This document shows, in pieces, positions 1 through 8,680 of a stretch of 64,000 nt of DNA. Every line of letters begins with the position of its first letter. The first letter of the stretch is position 1. The position numbers and the translations under genes were made by a program. The notes under the pieces are model-generated. The model did not search any database, was not told where the DNA came from, and saw only the letters and a program-made list of their open reading frames with translations. Where the stretch lies: positions 496,001 through 560,000 of the forward strand of contig NZ_WGLM01000002.1 of NCBI RefSeq assembly GCF_016125575.1, in the 5' to 3' direction. Source of the stretch: Limimaricola sp. (GTDB taxonomy: Bacteria > Pseudomonadota > Alphaproteobacteria > Rhodobacterales > Rhodobacteraceae).

Positions 1-676
1 AAGGCAGGAGGCGACGATCCTCTTCGTGTCCGATCACGGCGACATGCTGGGCGCGCGGGGGCTGTGGTTCAAGATGTCCTTCTTCGACGGTTCGGCGCGC
101 GTGCCGCTGATGATCGCCTCGCCCGATCTGCCGGCCGGCCGGATCGACATGCCGGTCTCGACCCTCGATGTTTGCCCGACGCTGTGCGACCTCGCCGGCG
201 TCAGCATGGATGCGGTGATGCCTTGGACCGACGGCCAATCGCTTGTGCCGCTGGCCTGCGGTACAGGCGACAGGGACACCGTGCCGATGGAATACGCCGC
301 CGAAGGCAGCGAGGCGCCGCTGGTCGCCCTGCGCGACGGGCGTTGGAAATACGTGGCTTGCACGCTCGACCCCGAACAGCTGTTTGACATGGAAGCCGAC
401 CCGCACGAGCTGCACAACCTCGCTGCTGATCCGGCACATGCCGAAACGCTGGCCCGTCTGCGCAAGATGGCCGAGACGCGCTGGAGCCTGCCCGCCTTCG
501 ACGCCGACGTGCGCGAAAGCCAGGCGCGCCGCTGGGTCGTCTACGAGGCGTTGCGCAACGGCGCCTATTTCCCGTGGGATTTCCAGCCGCTGCAAAAAGC
601 GTCGGAACGCTACATGCGCAACCACATGGACCTTAACGTTCTTGAGGAAAATCAACGTTTTCCCCGAGGCGAATAA
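1..676 (+). CDS. betC: Choline-sulfatase, C-terminal part (5' end outside window)
   Basis: Hydrolyses choline-O-sulfate to choline and sulfate in the cytoplasm, feeding the betaine pathway encoded just downstream. The open frame enters from the left edge, so the N-terminal half with the catalytic formylglycine Cys is not visible. What remains (about 224 residues) carries the choline-sulfatase signature SDHGDMLG...GLWFKMSFF, the sulfatase C-terminal pattern DGRWKYV...EQLFDMEADPHEL, and the betC-type tail ending YMRNHMDLNVLEENQRFPRG. It lies 42 bp before betB on the same strand, so it is probably co-transcribed. Internal GTG at 26 is not the real start because the frame continues upstream of it. 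Confidence 0.93.
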   Translation, partial: RQEATILFVSDHGDMLGARGLWFKMSFFDGSARVPLMIASPDLPAGRIDMPVSTLDVCPTLCDLAGVSMDAVMPWTDGQSLVPLACGTGDRDTVPMEYAAEGSEAPLVALRDGRWKYVACTLDPEQLFDMEADPHELHNLAADPAHAETLARLRKMAETRWSLPAFDADVRESQARRWVVYEALRNGAYFPWDFQPLQKASERYMRNHMDLNVLEENQRFPRGE

Positions 677-679
677 CCG

Positions 680-714
680 CTTCATCTTGCTCCAAATACT
701 CCCCCGCCGGAGGC
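680..714 (-). repeat. Dispersed intergenic repeat, copy 1
   Basis: About 35 bp between betC and betB. Its reverse complement reads GCCTCCGGCGG...ATTTG...AAGATGAAG, closely matching the second copy at 41732-41764. The GGAGG at 709-713 is also the Shine-Dalgarno sequence of betB. From memory this type of short element is abundant in Rhodobacterales intergenic DNA; the copy number in this genome cannot be seen here. Confidence 0.6.
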
Positions 715-718
715 GCTC

Positions 719-2182
719 ATGCCCTATCCCACACAACCCACCGCCAGTCATTTCATCGACGGCGCCTATGTCGAGGACGCCGGGGGCGAGGTGATCGAGG
801 TCGTCTATCCTGCGACCGGCGCAGTCATCGCGCGGCTGCATTCCGCGACCCCGGCGATCATCGACCGGGCGCTGGATGCGGCCGCCCGCGCACAAGCCGA
901 ATGGGCGACCTGGACCGGCACCCAGCGTGGGCGTGTCCTCCGACGCGCCGCCGACATCATGCGCGCCCGCAACCGCGATCTGTCGGTTCTCGAAACCTAC
1001 GACACCGGCAAACCACTGTCCGAAACGCTGGTGGCTGATGCCACCTCGGCCGCCGATGCGCTGGAATATTTCGGCGGCCTCGCCGGCAGCCTGACGGGCG
1101 AGCATATTCCGCTGGGCGGCGGCGATTTCGTCTATACCCGGCGCGAGCCCTTGGGCGTCTGCGTGGGCATCGGCGCGTGGAACTACCCCACCCAGATCGC
1201 CGCGTGGAAGGGCGCCCCGGCGCTCGCCTGCGGCAATGCGATGGTCTTCAAACCCTCTGAAATGACGCCGCTTTGCGCGCTGAAGGTGGCCGAGATCCTG
1301 CACGAGGCCGGCGCGCCGGCGGGGCTTTACAACGTGGTGCAGGGGATGGGCGCGGTGGGTGCGGCGCTGGTGACGGACCCGCGCGTGGCCAAGGTGTCGC
1401 TGACCGGGTCGGTGCCGACGGGGCGCAAGGTCTATGCCGCCGCCGCTGCCGAGATGAAGCATGTCACGATGGAACTGGGCGGCAAGTCGCCGCTGGTGAT
1501 CTTCGCCGATGCCGATCTCGACAGCGCCGTCTCGGGCGCGATCCTCGCCAATTTCTATTCCACCGGGCAGGTCTGTTCGAACGGCACGCGCGTCTTCGTT
1601 GAACGCTCCATCCGCCCGGCCTTTGTCGCCCGGATGATCGAGCGGCTGAACGCCGGCGTAGTGATGGGCGATCCGCTGGACGAGGCCACCAATTTCGGCC
1701 CGATGGCCAATGCCAAGCAACTCGCCATCGTCGAGGGCTACATCGCCAAGGGGCAGGCCGAGGGGGCAACGCTGGCCCATGGCGGCAAGCGGGTGGGCAA
1801 CGAGGGCTACTACATCGAGCCCACGATCTTTACCGACGTGACCGACGACATGACGATTGCGCGGGAAGAAATCTTCGGCCCCGTCCTGTCGGTGCTGGAT
1901 TTCGACACCGAGGAGGAGGCGCTGGCCCGTGCCAACGCGACGGAGTTCGGCCTGGCCGCGGGGGTGTTCACGCAGGACCTCACCCGCGCGCACCGGATGG
2001 TCGCGGGGTTCCAGGCCGGCACCTGCTACATCAACACCTTCAACCTTGCTCCGGTCGAGGCGCCGTTTGGCGGCGTCAAGATGTCGGGCGTGGGGCGCGA
2101 GAACTCCAAGGAAGCGATCAACCATTATTCCGAGGTGAAATCGGTCTATGTGGCGATGAACCCTTGCGAGGCGCCATTCTGA
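719..2182 (+). CDS. betB: Betaine aldehyde dehydrogenase
   Basis: Oxidises betaine aldehyde to glycine betaine with NAD(P)+ in the cytoplasm, the last step of osmoprotectant synthesis from choline. The 487-residue length is normal for the family. The aldehyde dehydrogenase signatures are present: GIGAWNYP and VFKPSEMTP (cofactor binding), MELGGKSP with the general-base Glu near residue 250, and [14 protein letters not shown] with the nucleophile Cys near residue 285. The ATG at 719 has GGAGG 5 bp upstream. The stop overlaps the betA start by one base (TGATG), so the two are translationally coupled. Confidence 0.96.
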   Translation: MPYPTQPTASHFIDGAYVEDAGGEVIEVVYPATGAVIARLHSATPAIIDRALDAAARAQAEWATWTGTQRGRVLRRAADIMRARNRDLSVLETYDTGKPLSETLVADATSAADALEYFGGLAGSLTGEHIPLGGGDFVYTRREPLGVCVGIGAWNYPTQIAAWKGAPALACGNAMVFKPSEMTPLCALKVAEILHEAGAPAGLYNVVQGMGAVGAALVTDPRVAKVSLTGSVPTGRKVYAAAAAEMKHVTMELGGKSPLVIFADADLDSAVSGAILANFYSTGQVCSNGTRVFVERSIRPAFVARMIERLNAGVVMGDPLDEATNFGPMANAKQLAIVEGYIAKGQAEGATLAHGGKRVGNEGYYIEPTIFTDVTDDMTIAREEIFGPVLSVLDFDTEEEALARANATEFGLAAGVFTQDLTRAHRMVAGFQAGTCYINTFNLAPVEAPFGGVKMSGVGRENSKEAINHYSEVKSVYVAMNPCEAPF

Positions 2183-3840
2183 TGCAGGCCGATTACGTCA
2201 TCGTGGGGGCTGGCAGCGCGGGCTGTGCAATCGCCTACCGGCTGGCCGAGGCCGGGCGGCAGGTGCTGGTCATCGAACATGGCGGTTCGGATGCCGGGCC
2301 GTTCATCCAGATGCCCGCGGCGCTGAGCTATCCGATGAACATGCGCCGCTACGACTGGGGCTTTCAGACCGAGCCCGAGCCCTACCTGGGCGGCCGCGTC
2401 ATGGCGACGCCGCGGGGCAAGGTGATTGGCGGATCCTCCTCGATCAATGGCATGATCTATGTCCGCGGCCACGCCCGCGATTATGACACCTGGGCCGAGA
2501 TGGGGGCCGATGGCTGGGCCTATGCCGACGTGCTGCCCTACTTCAAGCGGATGGAGCACTGGCACGACGGCGGCCATGGCGGCGACCCGGAGTGGCGCGG
2601 CACGGATGGCCCGCTGCACATTACGCGCGGCAAGCGCACCAACCCGCTGACCCGCGCCTTTGTCGAGGCCGGGCGGCAGGCGGGCTACCCTGTGACGGAC
2701 GACTATAACGGCCGCCAGCAGGAGGGGTTCGGCCCCTTCGACGCCACCATCTGGCGCGGGCGGCGATGGTCGGCGGCCAATGCCTACCTCAGGCCAGCGC
2801 TGAAACGGCCCAACGCGCAGCTTTTGCGCGCCTACGTGCGCCGTGTGATCATCGAGGACGGGCGCGCCACCGGGGTCGAGGTGGAGCGTGGCGGCAAGAT
2901 CGAGGTGATTGGCGCGAATGCCGAGGTGATCCTCGCTGCCTCGTCGATCAACTCGCCGAAACTGTTGATGCTTTCGGGCATCGGCCCCGCCGCGCATCTG
3001 GCCGAACATGGTATTCCGGTGGTGGCCGACCGGCCCGGCGTGGGGCAGAACCTGCAGGACCATCTGGAGATGTATATCCAGATGAAGGCGACCAAGCCGG
3101 TCAGCCTTTTCACCTATTGGAACCTCTGGGGCAAGGCGCTGATCGGGGCGCAGTGGCTGTTCACCGGCACCGGCCTGGGCGCCTCGAACCAGTTCGAGAG
3201 CGCGGCCTTCATTCGCTCTGCCGCGGGTGTGGAATACCCTGATATTCAATACCATTTCCTGCCCATCGCGGTGCGATACGATGGCAAGGTGGCCGCGGGC
3301 GGGCATGGGTTTCAGGCCCATACCGGCCCGATGCGCTCGCCCTCGCGCGGGCATGTCACGCTGCGCTCGGCCGATCCGGCCGATCCGCCGAAGATCCTGT
3401 TCAACTACATGAGCACCGAGAAGGACTGGCACGATTTCCGCACTGCGATCCGCCTGACGCGCGAGATCTTCGCGCAGGAGGCCTTCGCCCCCTATCGCGG
3501 CGAAGAGATCCAGCCGGGACCGCAGGCGCAAAGCGATGCCGACCTTGACGCGACGATCCGCGAACATGCGGAAAGCGCCTATCATCCCTGCGGCACCTGC
3601 AAGTTGGGCCGCGCCGATGATCCGATGGCGGTGGTCGATGCGCAGACACGGGTGATCGGGGTGGACCGGCTGCGCGTCGCCGACAGTTCGATCTTTCCGC
3701 TGATCACCAACGGCAACCTCAACGCGCCGTCGATCATGGTGGGCGAGAAGGCGGCAGACCACATCCTTGGCCGCCAACCCCTGCCGCCCGCCAATGACGA
3801 GCCGTGGATCAACCCCAACTGGCGGGTCTCGCAGCGTTAA
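2182..3840 (+). CDS. betA: Choline dehydrogenase (GMC oxidoreductase)
   Basis: FAD-dependent, membrane-associated oxidation of choline to betaine aldehyde. The 552-residue protein starts [20 protein letters not shown], giving the N-terminal FAD dinucleotide motif. It has the GMC signature [20 protein letters not shown] near residues 80-100, the second signature [16 protein letters not shown], and the catalytic His in [13 protein letters not shown], followed by [15 protein letters not shown]. The ATG at 2182 is chosen over an in-frame TTG at 2164 because it abuts the betB stop and begins the conserved FAD strand. It completes the betCBA order; a betI repressor, if present, is outside the window. 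Confidence 0.96.
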   Translation: MQADYVIVGAGSAGCAIAYRLAEAGRQVLVIEHGGSDAGPFIQMPAALSYPMNMRRYDWGFQTEPEPYLGGRVMATPRGKVIGGSSSINGMIYVRGHARDYDTWAEMGADGWAYADVLPYFKRMEHWHDGGHGGDPEWRGTDGPLHITRGKRTNPLTRAFVEAGRQAGYPVTDDYNGRQQEGFGPFDATIWRGRRWSAANAYLRPALKRPNAQLLRAYVRRVIIEDGRATGVEVERGGKIEVIGANAEVILAASSINSPKLLMLSGIGPAAHLAEHGIPVVADRPGVGQNLQDHLEMYIQMKATKPVSLFTYWNLWGKALIGAQWLFTGTGLGASNQFESAAFIRSAAGVEYPDIQYHFLPIAVRYDGKVAAGGHGFQAHTGPMRSPSRGHVTLRSADPADPPKILFNYMSTEKDWHDFRTAIRLTREIFAQEAFAPYRGEEIQPGPQAQSDADLDATIREHAESAYHPCGTCKLGRADDPMAVVDAQTRVIGVDRLRVADSSIFPLITNGNLNAPSIMVGEKAADHILGRQPLPPANDEPWINPNWRVSQR

Positions 3841-3881
3841 CGAAGATTAACGAAATCCCCGGTGCCGCCTTGAAAGGGCCA

Positions 3882-3904
3882 TTTCTTAACACTTTGTTAA
3901 GAAA
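3882..3904. promoter_or_regulatory. Perfect inverted repeat containing a CtrA-like TTAA-N7-TTAA site
   Basis: Two perfect 10-bp arms, TTTCTTAACA and TGTTAAGAAA, are separated by CTT. TTAA at 3886-3889 and TTAA at 3897-3900 are exactly 7 bp apart, matching the alphaproteobacterial CtrA consensus. The element ends one base before the ATG of the nuclease gene. A related TTAACGAAGATTAACGAAA pair (spacing 6) lies just upstream at 3837-3854. Binding is inferred, not shown. Confidence 0.45.
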
Positions 3905-4561
3905 ATGTTCCGCCTCTGTTCGATCCTGCTGCTTTGCCTTTGCACGGCCCAGCCGCTGCGGGCCGAGATCGTGGGCGCGCTGCGGGTCATCGACGGCGAT
4001 ACCTTCGACGTCGCTGGCACGCGCATCCGCCTTGTCGGCGTCGACGCGCCAGAGGCCCACCAGAACTGCACTACGACGACGGGGGCCAGCTTTGCCTGCG
4101 GAGCATGGGTCAGCCGGACGGTGCGGGCCTCGTGGCAGGGCCAGCGCGCCAGTTGCGCGCCGCAAGGAACCGACCGGTATGGCCGGACGCTGGCCACTTG
4201 CCAGGTGGCGGGAGAAGACCTTGGCGCGGTGCTGGTGCGGCGCGGGCTGGCCTTTGCCTATCGCGCCTATTCGACGGCCTATGTCGGCGAGGAGTTGGCC
4301 GCGCGCCGTGCCGGAACCGGAATCTGGGCCTACCGCGTCGAATCCCCGGCGGCATGGCGGGCCGCCGAACGGCAGGTTGCCGCGCCGTCCCCGGGCACTT
4401 GTGCGATCAAGGGCAACATCTCGTCGCGCGGGCGGCTTTACCACCTGCCGGGCAGCCGGGGCTATTCGGTCACCCGCATAGATACCTCGCGCGGAGAACG
4501 GTGGTTCTGCACCGAGGCCGAGGCGCGCGCCGCCGGCTGGCGCCCGGCCCGCGCGCCCTGA
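3905..4561 (+). CDS. Secreted thermonuclease-family (SNase-like) protein
   Basis: Predicted exported phosphodiesterase/nuclease of 218 residues. Residues 1-21 form a signal peptide (MFRLCSILLLCLC...PLRA). An SNase core follows: VIDGDTFDVAGTRIRLVGVD continuing into APE supplies the Arg/Asp/Glu of the active site, and GTDRYGRTLATC supplies the second Arg. Residues about 157-215 are a C-terminal module often attached to alphaproteobacterial members (CAIKGNIS...YHLPGS...RGERWFCTEAEARAAGWR). There is no clear Shine-Dalgarno sequence: the start codon directly follows the inverted repeat at 3882-3904. Substrate and physiological role are unknown. Confidence 0.85.
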   Translation: MFRLCSILLLCLCTAQPLRAEIVGALRVIDGDTFDVAGTRIRLVGVDAPEAHQNCTTTTGASFACGAWVSRTVRASWQGQRASCAPQGTDRYGRTLATCQVAGEDLGAVLVRRGLAFAYRAYSTAYVGEELAARRAGTGIWAYRVESPAAWRAAERQVAAPSPGTCAIKGNISSRGRLYHLPGSRGYSVTRIDTSRGERWFCTEAEARAAGWRPARAP

Positions 4562-4563
4562 GG

Positions 4564-4577
4564 TTGATACGGATCAA
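4564..4577. promoter_or_regulatory. FNR/FnrL-type box
   Basis: TTGAT-ACGG-ATCAA is a perfect match to the FNR/FnrL consensus TTGAT-N4-ATCAA. It lies 64 bp upstream of the YdcH-family start and immediately after the nuclease stop. The site suggests oxygen-responsive control of that gene; this is inferred from the motif alone. Confidence 0.6.
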
Positions 4578-4640
4578 GGTGACGGCCCGCGCGCCCGTGC
4601 AGTCTGGCAGGGACACGAAACAAGCAAGGAGCCGTCTGGC

Positions 4641-4883
4641 ATGTCGCAACACACCCCCCACGAACTGGCCGAAGAATTTCCCGATCATGTTGAGAAGTTG
4701 CAGGCGATGAAGGCCGCAAGCCCGCAATTCGCGGCGCTGATGGACAAGTATCACGAGGTGAACCGGATGATTCACCGTGCCGAAACCGATCTGGAACCCA
4801 CCGACGACGCCCACATGGAGGACCTGCGCAAAGAGCGGTTGCGGCTGAAGGATGCGGTGGCCGCCGGGCTGCGCACGGGCTGA
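4641..4883 (+). CDS. YdcH family protein (DUF465)
   Basis: Small 80-residue helical protein of the YdcH/DUF465 family. It has the typical pattern PHELAEEFPDHVEKLQAMK, then FAALMDKYHEVNRMIHRAE and EDLRKERLRLKDA. Charged heptad-like spacing suggests a coiled-coil hairpin. The family has no firmly established biochemical function. The start at 4641 has AAGGAG upstream. The gene stands alone downstream of a perfect FNR-type box, so it may be induced at low oxygen. It ends one base before the convergent pccR stop. Confidence 0.88.
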   Translation: MSQHTPHELAEEFPDHVEKLQAMKAASPQFAALMDKYHEVNRMIHRAETDLEPTDDAHMEDLRKERLRLKDAVAAGLRTG

Positions 4884-4884
4884 G

Positions 4885-6282
4885 CTATTCCACTTCGTAG
4901 GGCAGGATACCGCGTTGGTCCGCGTCGATCCGCAGGCGGCCGTCAAGCGGCGGCACCGACCGCTGGTGGCAGGCCTTGCGTTCGCAGATGCGACAGGAAA
5001 TGCCAATCGGTTCAAAGGCATCTGTCGCATCAAGGTCCATGTGGTCGGCATAGACAAGGGCGCGGGCGTGACGCAGCTCGCAGCCCAGTCCGATGGCATA
5101 TCGCCGGGTCGGCGCGTTGAACGCGCCGCCCGGTTTCGACACGTCCCGCGCAAGGCAGAAATAGCGCACACCGTCGGGCGTTTCGGCCAGTTGCCGCAGC
5201 CAGCGGCCCGGCGTCTCGAAAGCCTGGTGCACGTTCCAAAGCGGGCAGGCCCCGCCGTAGCGCGCGAATTGCAGCGGCGTGGCCGAATGGCGCTTGGTGA
5301 TCGTGCCGGCCGGATCGACCCGCACGAAAAAGAACGGAATGCCCTTGGACCCCGGCCTCTGCAGGGTGGACAGCCGGTGCGCCACCTGTTCCAGCGAGGC
5401 ACCAAACCGTGCGGCAAGACGTTCAAGATCGTGGCGCGAGTCTTCGGCGGCCGCCAGAAATGCGGCATACGGCATCAGTGCCGCCCCGGCAAAGTAATTG
5501 GCCAGACCGATCCGCGCGATGTCGCGCGCGGCCGGGGTGTGGAACCGCCCCAGATCCAGCGTTGCCTCCAATAGCGGGCGATGCGCCACCAACGCCAGTT
5601 GCAGCAGCAGATTAAAGGCGCGGGTGGGGGCCGCGGCGCGCGCAGCCAGCGTCAAGGTCTTTGTTGCTGCATCGTAGCTGCGCAGCGGCCCGGCCTCGGC
5701 CCAAACGAGTGTGACGCCCGCCTCTCGCAATGCCGCGACTGCAGCCGCGTCGATGGGCGTGGCCCCGGCACGGGTCGCGAAACGCTCCGCCGCGCGGTCG
5801 ATCGGATCAAGGTAGTTATCGCAATAGTGAAAGAAGTCGCGCACTTCTTCCCAGGGGGAGGGGTCCAGCCGCGGGTCTTCTCGCCCAAGTGCGGCGTCCA
5901 GCGATGCAAGGCGTTCATGCGTTTGACGGTAGGCGGTGTGCAGGTCAAGGAAGGCCCGCGCGAGCAAGGGCGCGTTTGCCGCTGCAAGTCGCAAATCTGC
6001 AAGTGCTGGTGTTGGGCCGGGGAACACCGGATCGGCCAGCGCCTCGCGCATGTCGCCGACAAGGCGCGCCTCGTCACCCGATTGCAGTTCGGTCACGTCA
6101 AAGCCGAATTCGCGCGCGAGCGAGAGCACGACCGTGGTCGAAACCGGCCGGTTATTGTTTTCCATCTGGTTGAGATAGGGCAGGCTGACGCCCAGCTTTT
6201 CGGCGTAGGCGCGCTGGGTCAGGCCCAACCGCCCGCGCAATTCACGCAGTTTCACCCCGGCATAAAGCTTTGGCACGGCCAT
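4885..6282 (-). CDS. pccR: Short-chain fatty acyl-CoA regulator PccR (ScfR/RamB type)
   Basis: Transcription regulator of propionyl-CoA assimilation, divergent from pccB. The 465-residue protein has an N-terminal XRE helix-turn-helix (KLRELRGRLGLTQRAYAEKL, then SLPYLNQMENNNRPVS). The middle resembles the IrrE/DUF955 region but has no visible HExxH. The ScfR C-terminal domain ends with a Cys cluster ISCRICERKACHQR. The ATG at 6282 is preferred because GGGGAGGTGG precedes it; an upstream extension to 6324 would add 14 poorly family-like residues. Known family members (PccR of Rhodobacter sphaeroides) sense acyl-CoA and bind TTTGCAAA repeats, and such repeats lie in the intergenic region. Confidence 0.9.
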   Translation of the reverse strand: MAVPKLYAGVKLRELRGRLGLTQRAYAEKLGVSLPYLNQMENNNRPVSTTVVLSLAREFGFDVTELQSGDEARLVGDMREALADPVFPGPTPALADLRLAAANAPLLARAFLDLHTAYRQTHERLASLDAALGREDPRLDPSPWEEVRDFFHYCDNYLDPIDRAAERFATRAGATPIDAAAVAALREAGVTLVWAEAGPLRSYDAATKTLTLAARAAAPTRAFNLLLQLALVAHRPLLEATLDLGRFHTPAARDIARIGLANYFAGAALMPYAAFLAAAEDSRHDLERLAARFGASLEQVAHRLSTLQRPGSKGIPFFFVRVDPAGTITKRHSATPLQFARYGGACPLWNVHQAFETPGRWLRQLAETPDGVRYFCLARDVSKPGGAFNAPTRRYAIGLGCELRHARALVYADHMDLDATDAFEPIGISCRICERKACHQRSVPPLDGRLRIDADQRGILPYEVE

Positions 6283-6334
6283 CGGCCACCTCCCCGCGTC
6301 GCGAACACCGCAACATCCTGCCACAGGACTGAAG

Positions 6335-6382
6335 TTTGCAAAATGACTGATTTGAAAAATGATGATTTTGCAAATTTGCCCA
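6335..6382. promoter_or_regulatory. PccR operator array, TTTGCAAA half-sites with 16-bp period
   Basis: TTTGCAAA at 6335-6342, TTTGAAAA at 6351-6358, TTTGCAAA at 6367-6374 and TTTGCCCA at 6375-6382. Start-to-start spacing is 16, 16 and 8 bp. The array lies between the divergent pccR (start 6282) and pccB (start 6444). TTTGCAAA is the motif reported for PccR, so this is the likely regulator binding region for both genes. Confidence 0.8.
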
Positions 6383-6443
6383 ATAGCCCTTCTGCCACCC
6401 GCGCGCAGCGCCTATGCTGGCCAAAATCAGGGAGGCGCGCGAG

Positions 6444-7976
6444 ATGAAGGACATCCTCGGGGAACTGGAGGCCCGCCGCGACGCGGCGCGCGCGGGTGGG
6501 GGACAGCGACGCATCGAGGCGCAGCACGCCAAGGGCAAGCTGACCGCGCGCGAAAGGCTGGAGCTGTTGCTTGACGAGGGCAGTTTCGAGGAATTCGACA
6601 TGTTCGTCGCCCATCGCTGCACCGATTTCGGGATGCAGCAGGACCGGCCGGCCGGCGATGGCGTGGTCACCGGCTGGGGCACGGTGAATGGCCGCATGGT
6701 CTATGTGTTCAGTCAGGATTTCACCGTTTTCGGCGGGTCGCTGTCCGAGACGCACGCGCAGAAGATCTGCAAGATCATGGACCTCGCGGTGCAGAACGGC
6801 GCACCTGTGATCGGCATCAACGATTCGGGCGGCGCCCGCATTCAAGAGGGTGTGGCGTCGTTGGCCGGCTATGCCGAGGTATTCCAGCGCAACATCATGG
6901 CAAGCGGGGTCGTGCCGCAGATCAGCCTGATCATGGGCCCTTGTGCGGGCGGCGCCGTCTATTCGCCCGCGATGACGGACTTCATCTTCATGGTGAAGGA
7001 TACCAGCTACATGTTCGTGACCGGCCCCGACGTGGTGAAGACTGTCACCAACGAGGTGGTGACCGCCGAAGAACTGGGTGGTGCCAGCACCCATACCCGC
7101 AAATCCAGCGTCGCCGACGGCGCCTTCGACAACGATGTCGAGGCGTTGGCAGAGGCACGGCGCCTGATCGACCTGTTGCCGCTGAATAACCGTGACAAGG
7201 CACCGGTGCGGCCCTTCTTTGATGACGTGGCGCGCGAGGAGCCCAGCCTCGACACCTTGATCCCCGACAATGCGCATACGCCCTACGACATGAAGGAACT
7301 GATCCTGAAACTCGCCGACGAGGGCGATTTCTTCGAGATTCAGGCTGATTTCGCGCGCAATATCGTCACCGGCTTCATCCGGCTGGAGGGCTCGACAGTG
7401 GGCGTGGTGGCGAACCAGCCGATGGTGCTGGCGGGGTGCCTCGATATCGACAGCAGCCGCAAGGCCGCGCGGTTCGTGCGGTTCTGTGACGCTTTCGAGA
7501 TTCCAATCCTGACACTGGTGGACGTGCCGGGCTTCCTGCCGGGGACCAGCCAGGAATACGGCGGGGTCATCAAGCACGGCGCGAAACTGCTCTTCGCCTA
7601 TGGCGAGGCGACGGTGCCCAAGGTGACCGTCATCACCCGCAAGGCCTATGGCGGGGCCTATGACGTGATGTCGTCCAAGCACCTGCGCGGCGATTTCAAC
7701 TATGCTTGGCCCACCGCCGAGATCGCGGTGATGGGCGCAAAGGGCGCGACCGAGATCCTTTATCGCAGCGAGTTGGGTGACCCCCAGAAGATCGCCGCGC
7801 GCACCGGCGACTACGAGGCGCGATTTGCCAATCCTTTTGTCGCGGCCGAGCGCGGGTTCATCGACGAGGTGATCACCCCGCGCAGCACCCGGCGGCGGAT
7901 CTGTCGGGCCTTTGCCTCGCTGCGGACGAAAAAGCAGGCGAACCCGTGGAAGAAGCACAACAATATCCCGCTGTGA
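6444..7976 (+). CDS. pccB: Propionyl-CoA carboxylase beta subunit
   Basis: Carboxyltransferase subunit that moves CO2 from biotin to propionyl-CoA, giving methylmalonyl-CoA. It works in the cytoplasm with PccA (8969-10966). The 510-residue length is typical. It begins [20 protein letters not shown] and continues with [20 protein letters not shown]. Oxyanion-hole glycines are seen in [19 protein letters not shown] and in [17 protein letters not shown], with [13 protein letters not shown] in the second half. The ATG at 6444 is preferred over 6414 because GGGAGG lies 8 bp upstream and the family begins with MKDIL. The PccR operator array precedes it. Confidence 0.97.
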   Translation: MKDILGELEARRDAARAGGGQRRIEAQHAKGKLTARERLELLLDEGSFEEFDMFVAHRCTDFGMQQDRPAGDGVVTGWGTVNGRMVYVFSQDFTVFGGSLSETHAQKICKIMDLAVQNGAPVIGINDSGGARIQEGVASLAGYAEVFQRNIMASGVVPQISLIMGPCAGGAVYSPAMTDFIFMVKDTSYMFVTGPDVVKTVTNEVVTAEELGGASTHTRKSSVADGAFDNDVEALAEARRLIDLLPLNNRDKAPVRPFFDDVAREEPSLDTLIPDNAHTPYDMKELILKLADEGDFFEIQADFARNIVTGFIRLEGSTVGVVANQPMVLAGCLDIDSSRKAARFVRFCDAFEIPILTLVDVPGFLPGTSQEYGGVIKHGAKLLFAYGEATVPKVTVITRKAYGGAYDVMSSKHLRGDFNYAWPTAEIAVMGAKGATEILYRSELGDPQKIAARTGDYEARFANPFVAAERGFIDEVITPRSTRRRICRAFASLRTKKQANPWKKHNNIPL

Positions 7977-7998
7977 CGGGCAAAGAGGCAGGCTATAG

Positions 7999-8355
7999 AT
8001 GCTGAAACATCGTGGTTTTCCCGGCCGCCTGCCGGGCACCGATTTTCAATTCACGATTCGCAGGGCCGCCAAGGAGGGCGCGACCAAGCTGATCGCGCGC
8101 GAACGCTATGCCGATCGCCGCGCGGTGGACCGGGCCGCAGACGCGGCTTTTCTGGCGGCACTTTGGGATCATTTCGGGGAAGAACCCTTTGAACGGGGAA
8201 ACCTTGATGCTGGCCGGCTGAGCTGGCTTTTCGGGCGCGAGGTCGTTGCGGCCGAAGATCCCTTCGACCCGACTGATTACGAGGCACTCCTGCGGATCGA
8301 TCTCGCCCGGGCACGCGCGACGTTCCCCGAGGTTTTCGCCGGAGACAGGGCATGA
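7999..8355 (+). CDS. Hypothetical protein in the pcc cluster
   Basis: 118 residues, 22 bp after pccB on the same strand, so probably in the same transcript. The sequence begins MLKHRGFPGRLPGTDFQFTI and is rich in Arg, Ala and Asp, without a signal peptide, membrane segment or catalytic motif that I recognise. It looks cytoplasmic and compact. Position inside the pcc cluster suggests a link with propionyl-CoA carboxylase, but no function can be assigned. Coding reality is supported by frame length, GC-rich third positions and the tight spacing. Confidence 0.7.
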   Translation: MLKHRGFPGRLPGTDFQFTIRRAAKEGATKLIARERYADRRAVDRAADAAFLAALWDHFGEEPFERGNLDAGRLSWLFGREVVAAEDPFDPTDYEALLRIDLARARATFPEVFAGDRA

Positions 8356-8525
8356 TCGGCGAGAAGCTGCCGGCACCATGCGCCATCCGGCATGTTCCTG
8401 CCGTCCGGGTGCGGCCCGCCGGCGCGATGCTGGCGCGATATGTGCCGGCATGGCAGGCTGGAGGTGCAGGGGGCTGCGTCCCCGCGCGGCACCCTGTGGA
8501 ACGACTTAAATGTTATCCCTTCCCC

Positions 8526-8564
8526 TGCCGGTCCGGTGCGTCCCTCACTGGACCGGCATCTTTT
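8526..8564 (+). terminator. Terminator-like hairpin after the pccB unit
   Basis: TGCCGGTCC (8526-8534) pairs with GGACCGGCA (8550-8558) around a 15-nt loop, followed by TCTTTTG. The 9-bp GC-rich stem with a short T run fits a modest rho-independent terminator or attenuator. Confidence 0.45.
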
Positions 8565-8609
8565 GCCAGAACCGTGCCGGCGATCCGCCGAAATCCCGCC
8601 CGGGCCATC

Positions 8610-8668
8610 TTTGCGGTTGTAAACTTTTGCGAATGCCCTGAATCTGCAGTTACCGGTAATTTTGCAAA
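8610..8668. promoter_or_regulatory. Second cluster of TTTGC motifs (possible PccR sites)
   Basis: TTTGCGGT at 8610-8617 and TTTGCGAA at 8626-8633 are again 16 bp apart, and a perfect TTTGCAAA lies at 8661-8668, 12 bp before the lipoprotein ATG. This repeats the period of the array upstream of pccB and suggests that PccR also controls the lipoprotein-pccA unit. Confidence 0.5.
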
Positions 8669-8680
8669 GGGCAGTTCGAT

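Larger units (their letters stand above)
8356..8680. other. 325-bp intergenic stretch inside the pcc cluster
   Basis: No convincing gene. An open frame from 8352 runs through here but continues out of frame across the lipoprotein and has atypical Pro/Cys/Arg-rich composition. The stretch contains a terminator-like hairpin (8526-8564) and three TTTGC-type motifs (8610, 8626, 8661), suggesting a second promoter region for the lipoprotein and pccA. Confidence 0.55.

Noticed and set aside
2146-3777. Long open frame antisense to betA
   Set aside because: His/Arg/Gly-rich composition with no domain, opposite a certain choline dehydrogenase.
6252-8039. Long frame antisense to pccB
   Set aside because: Shadow of pccB with no recognisable motif.
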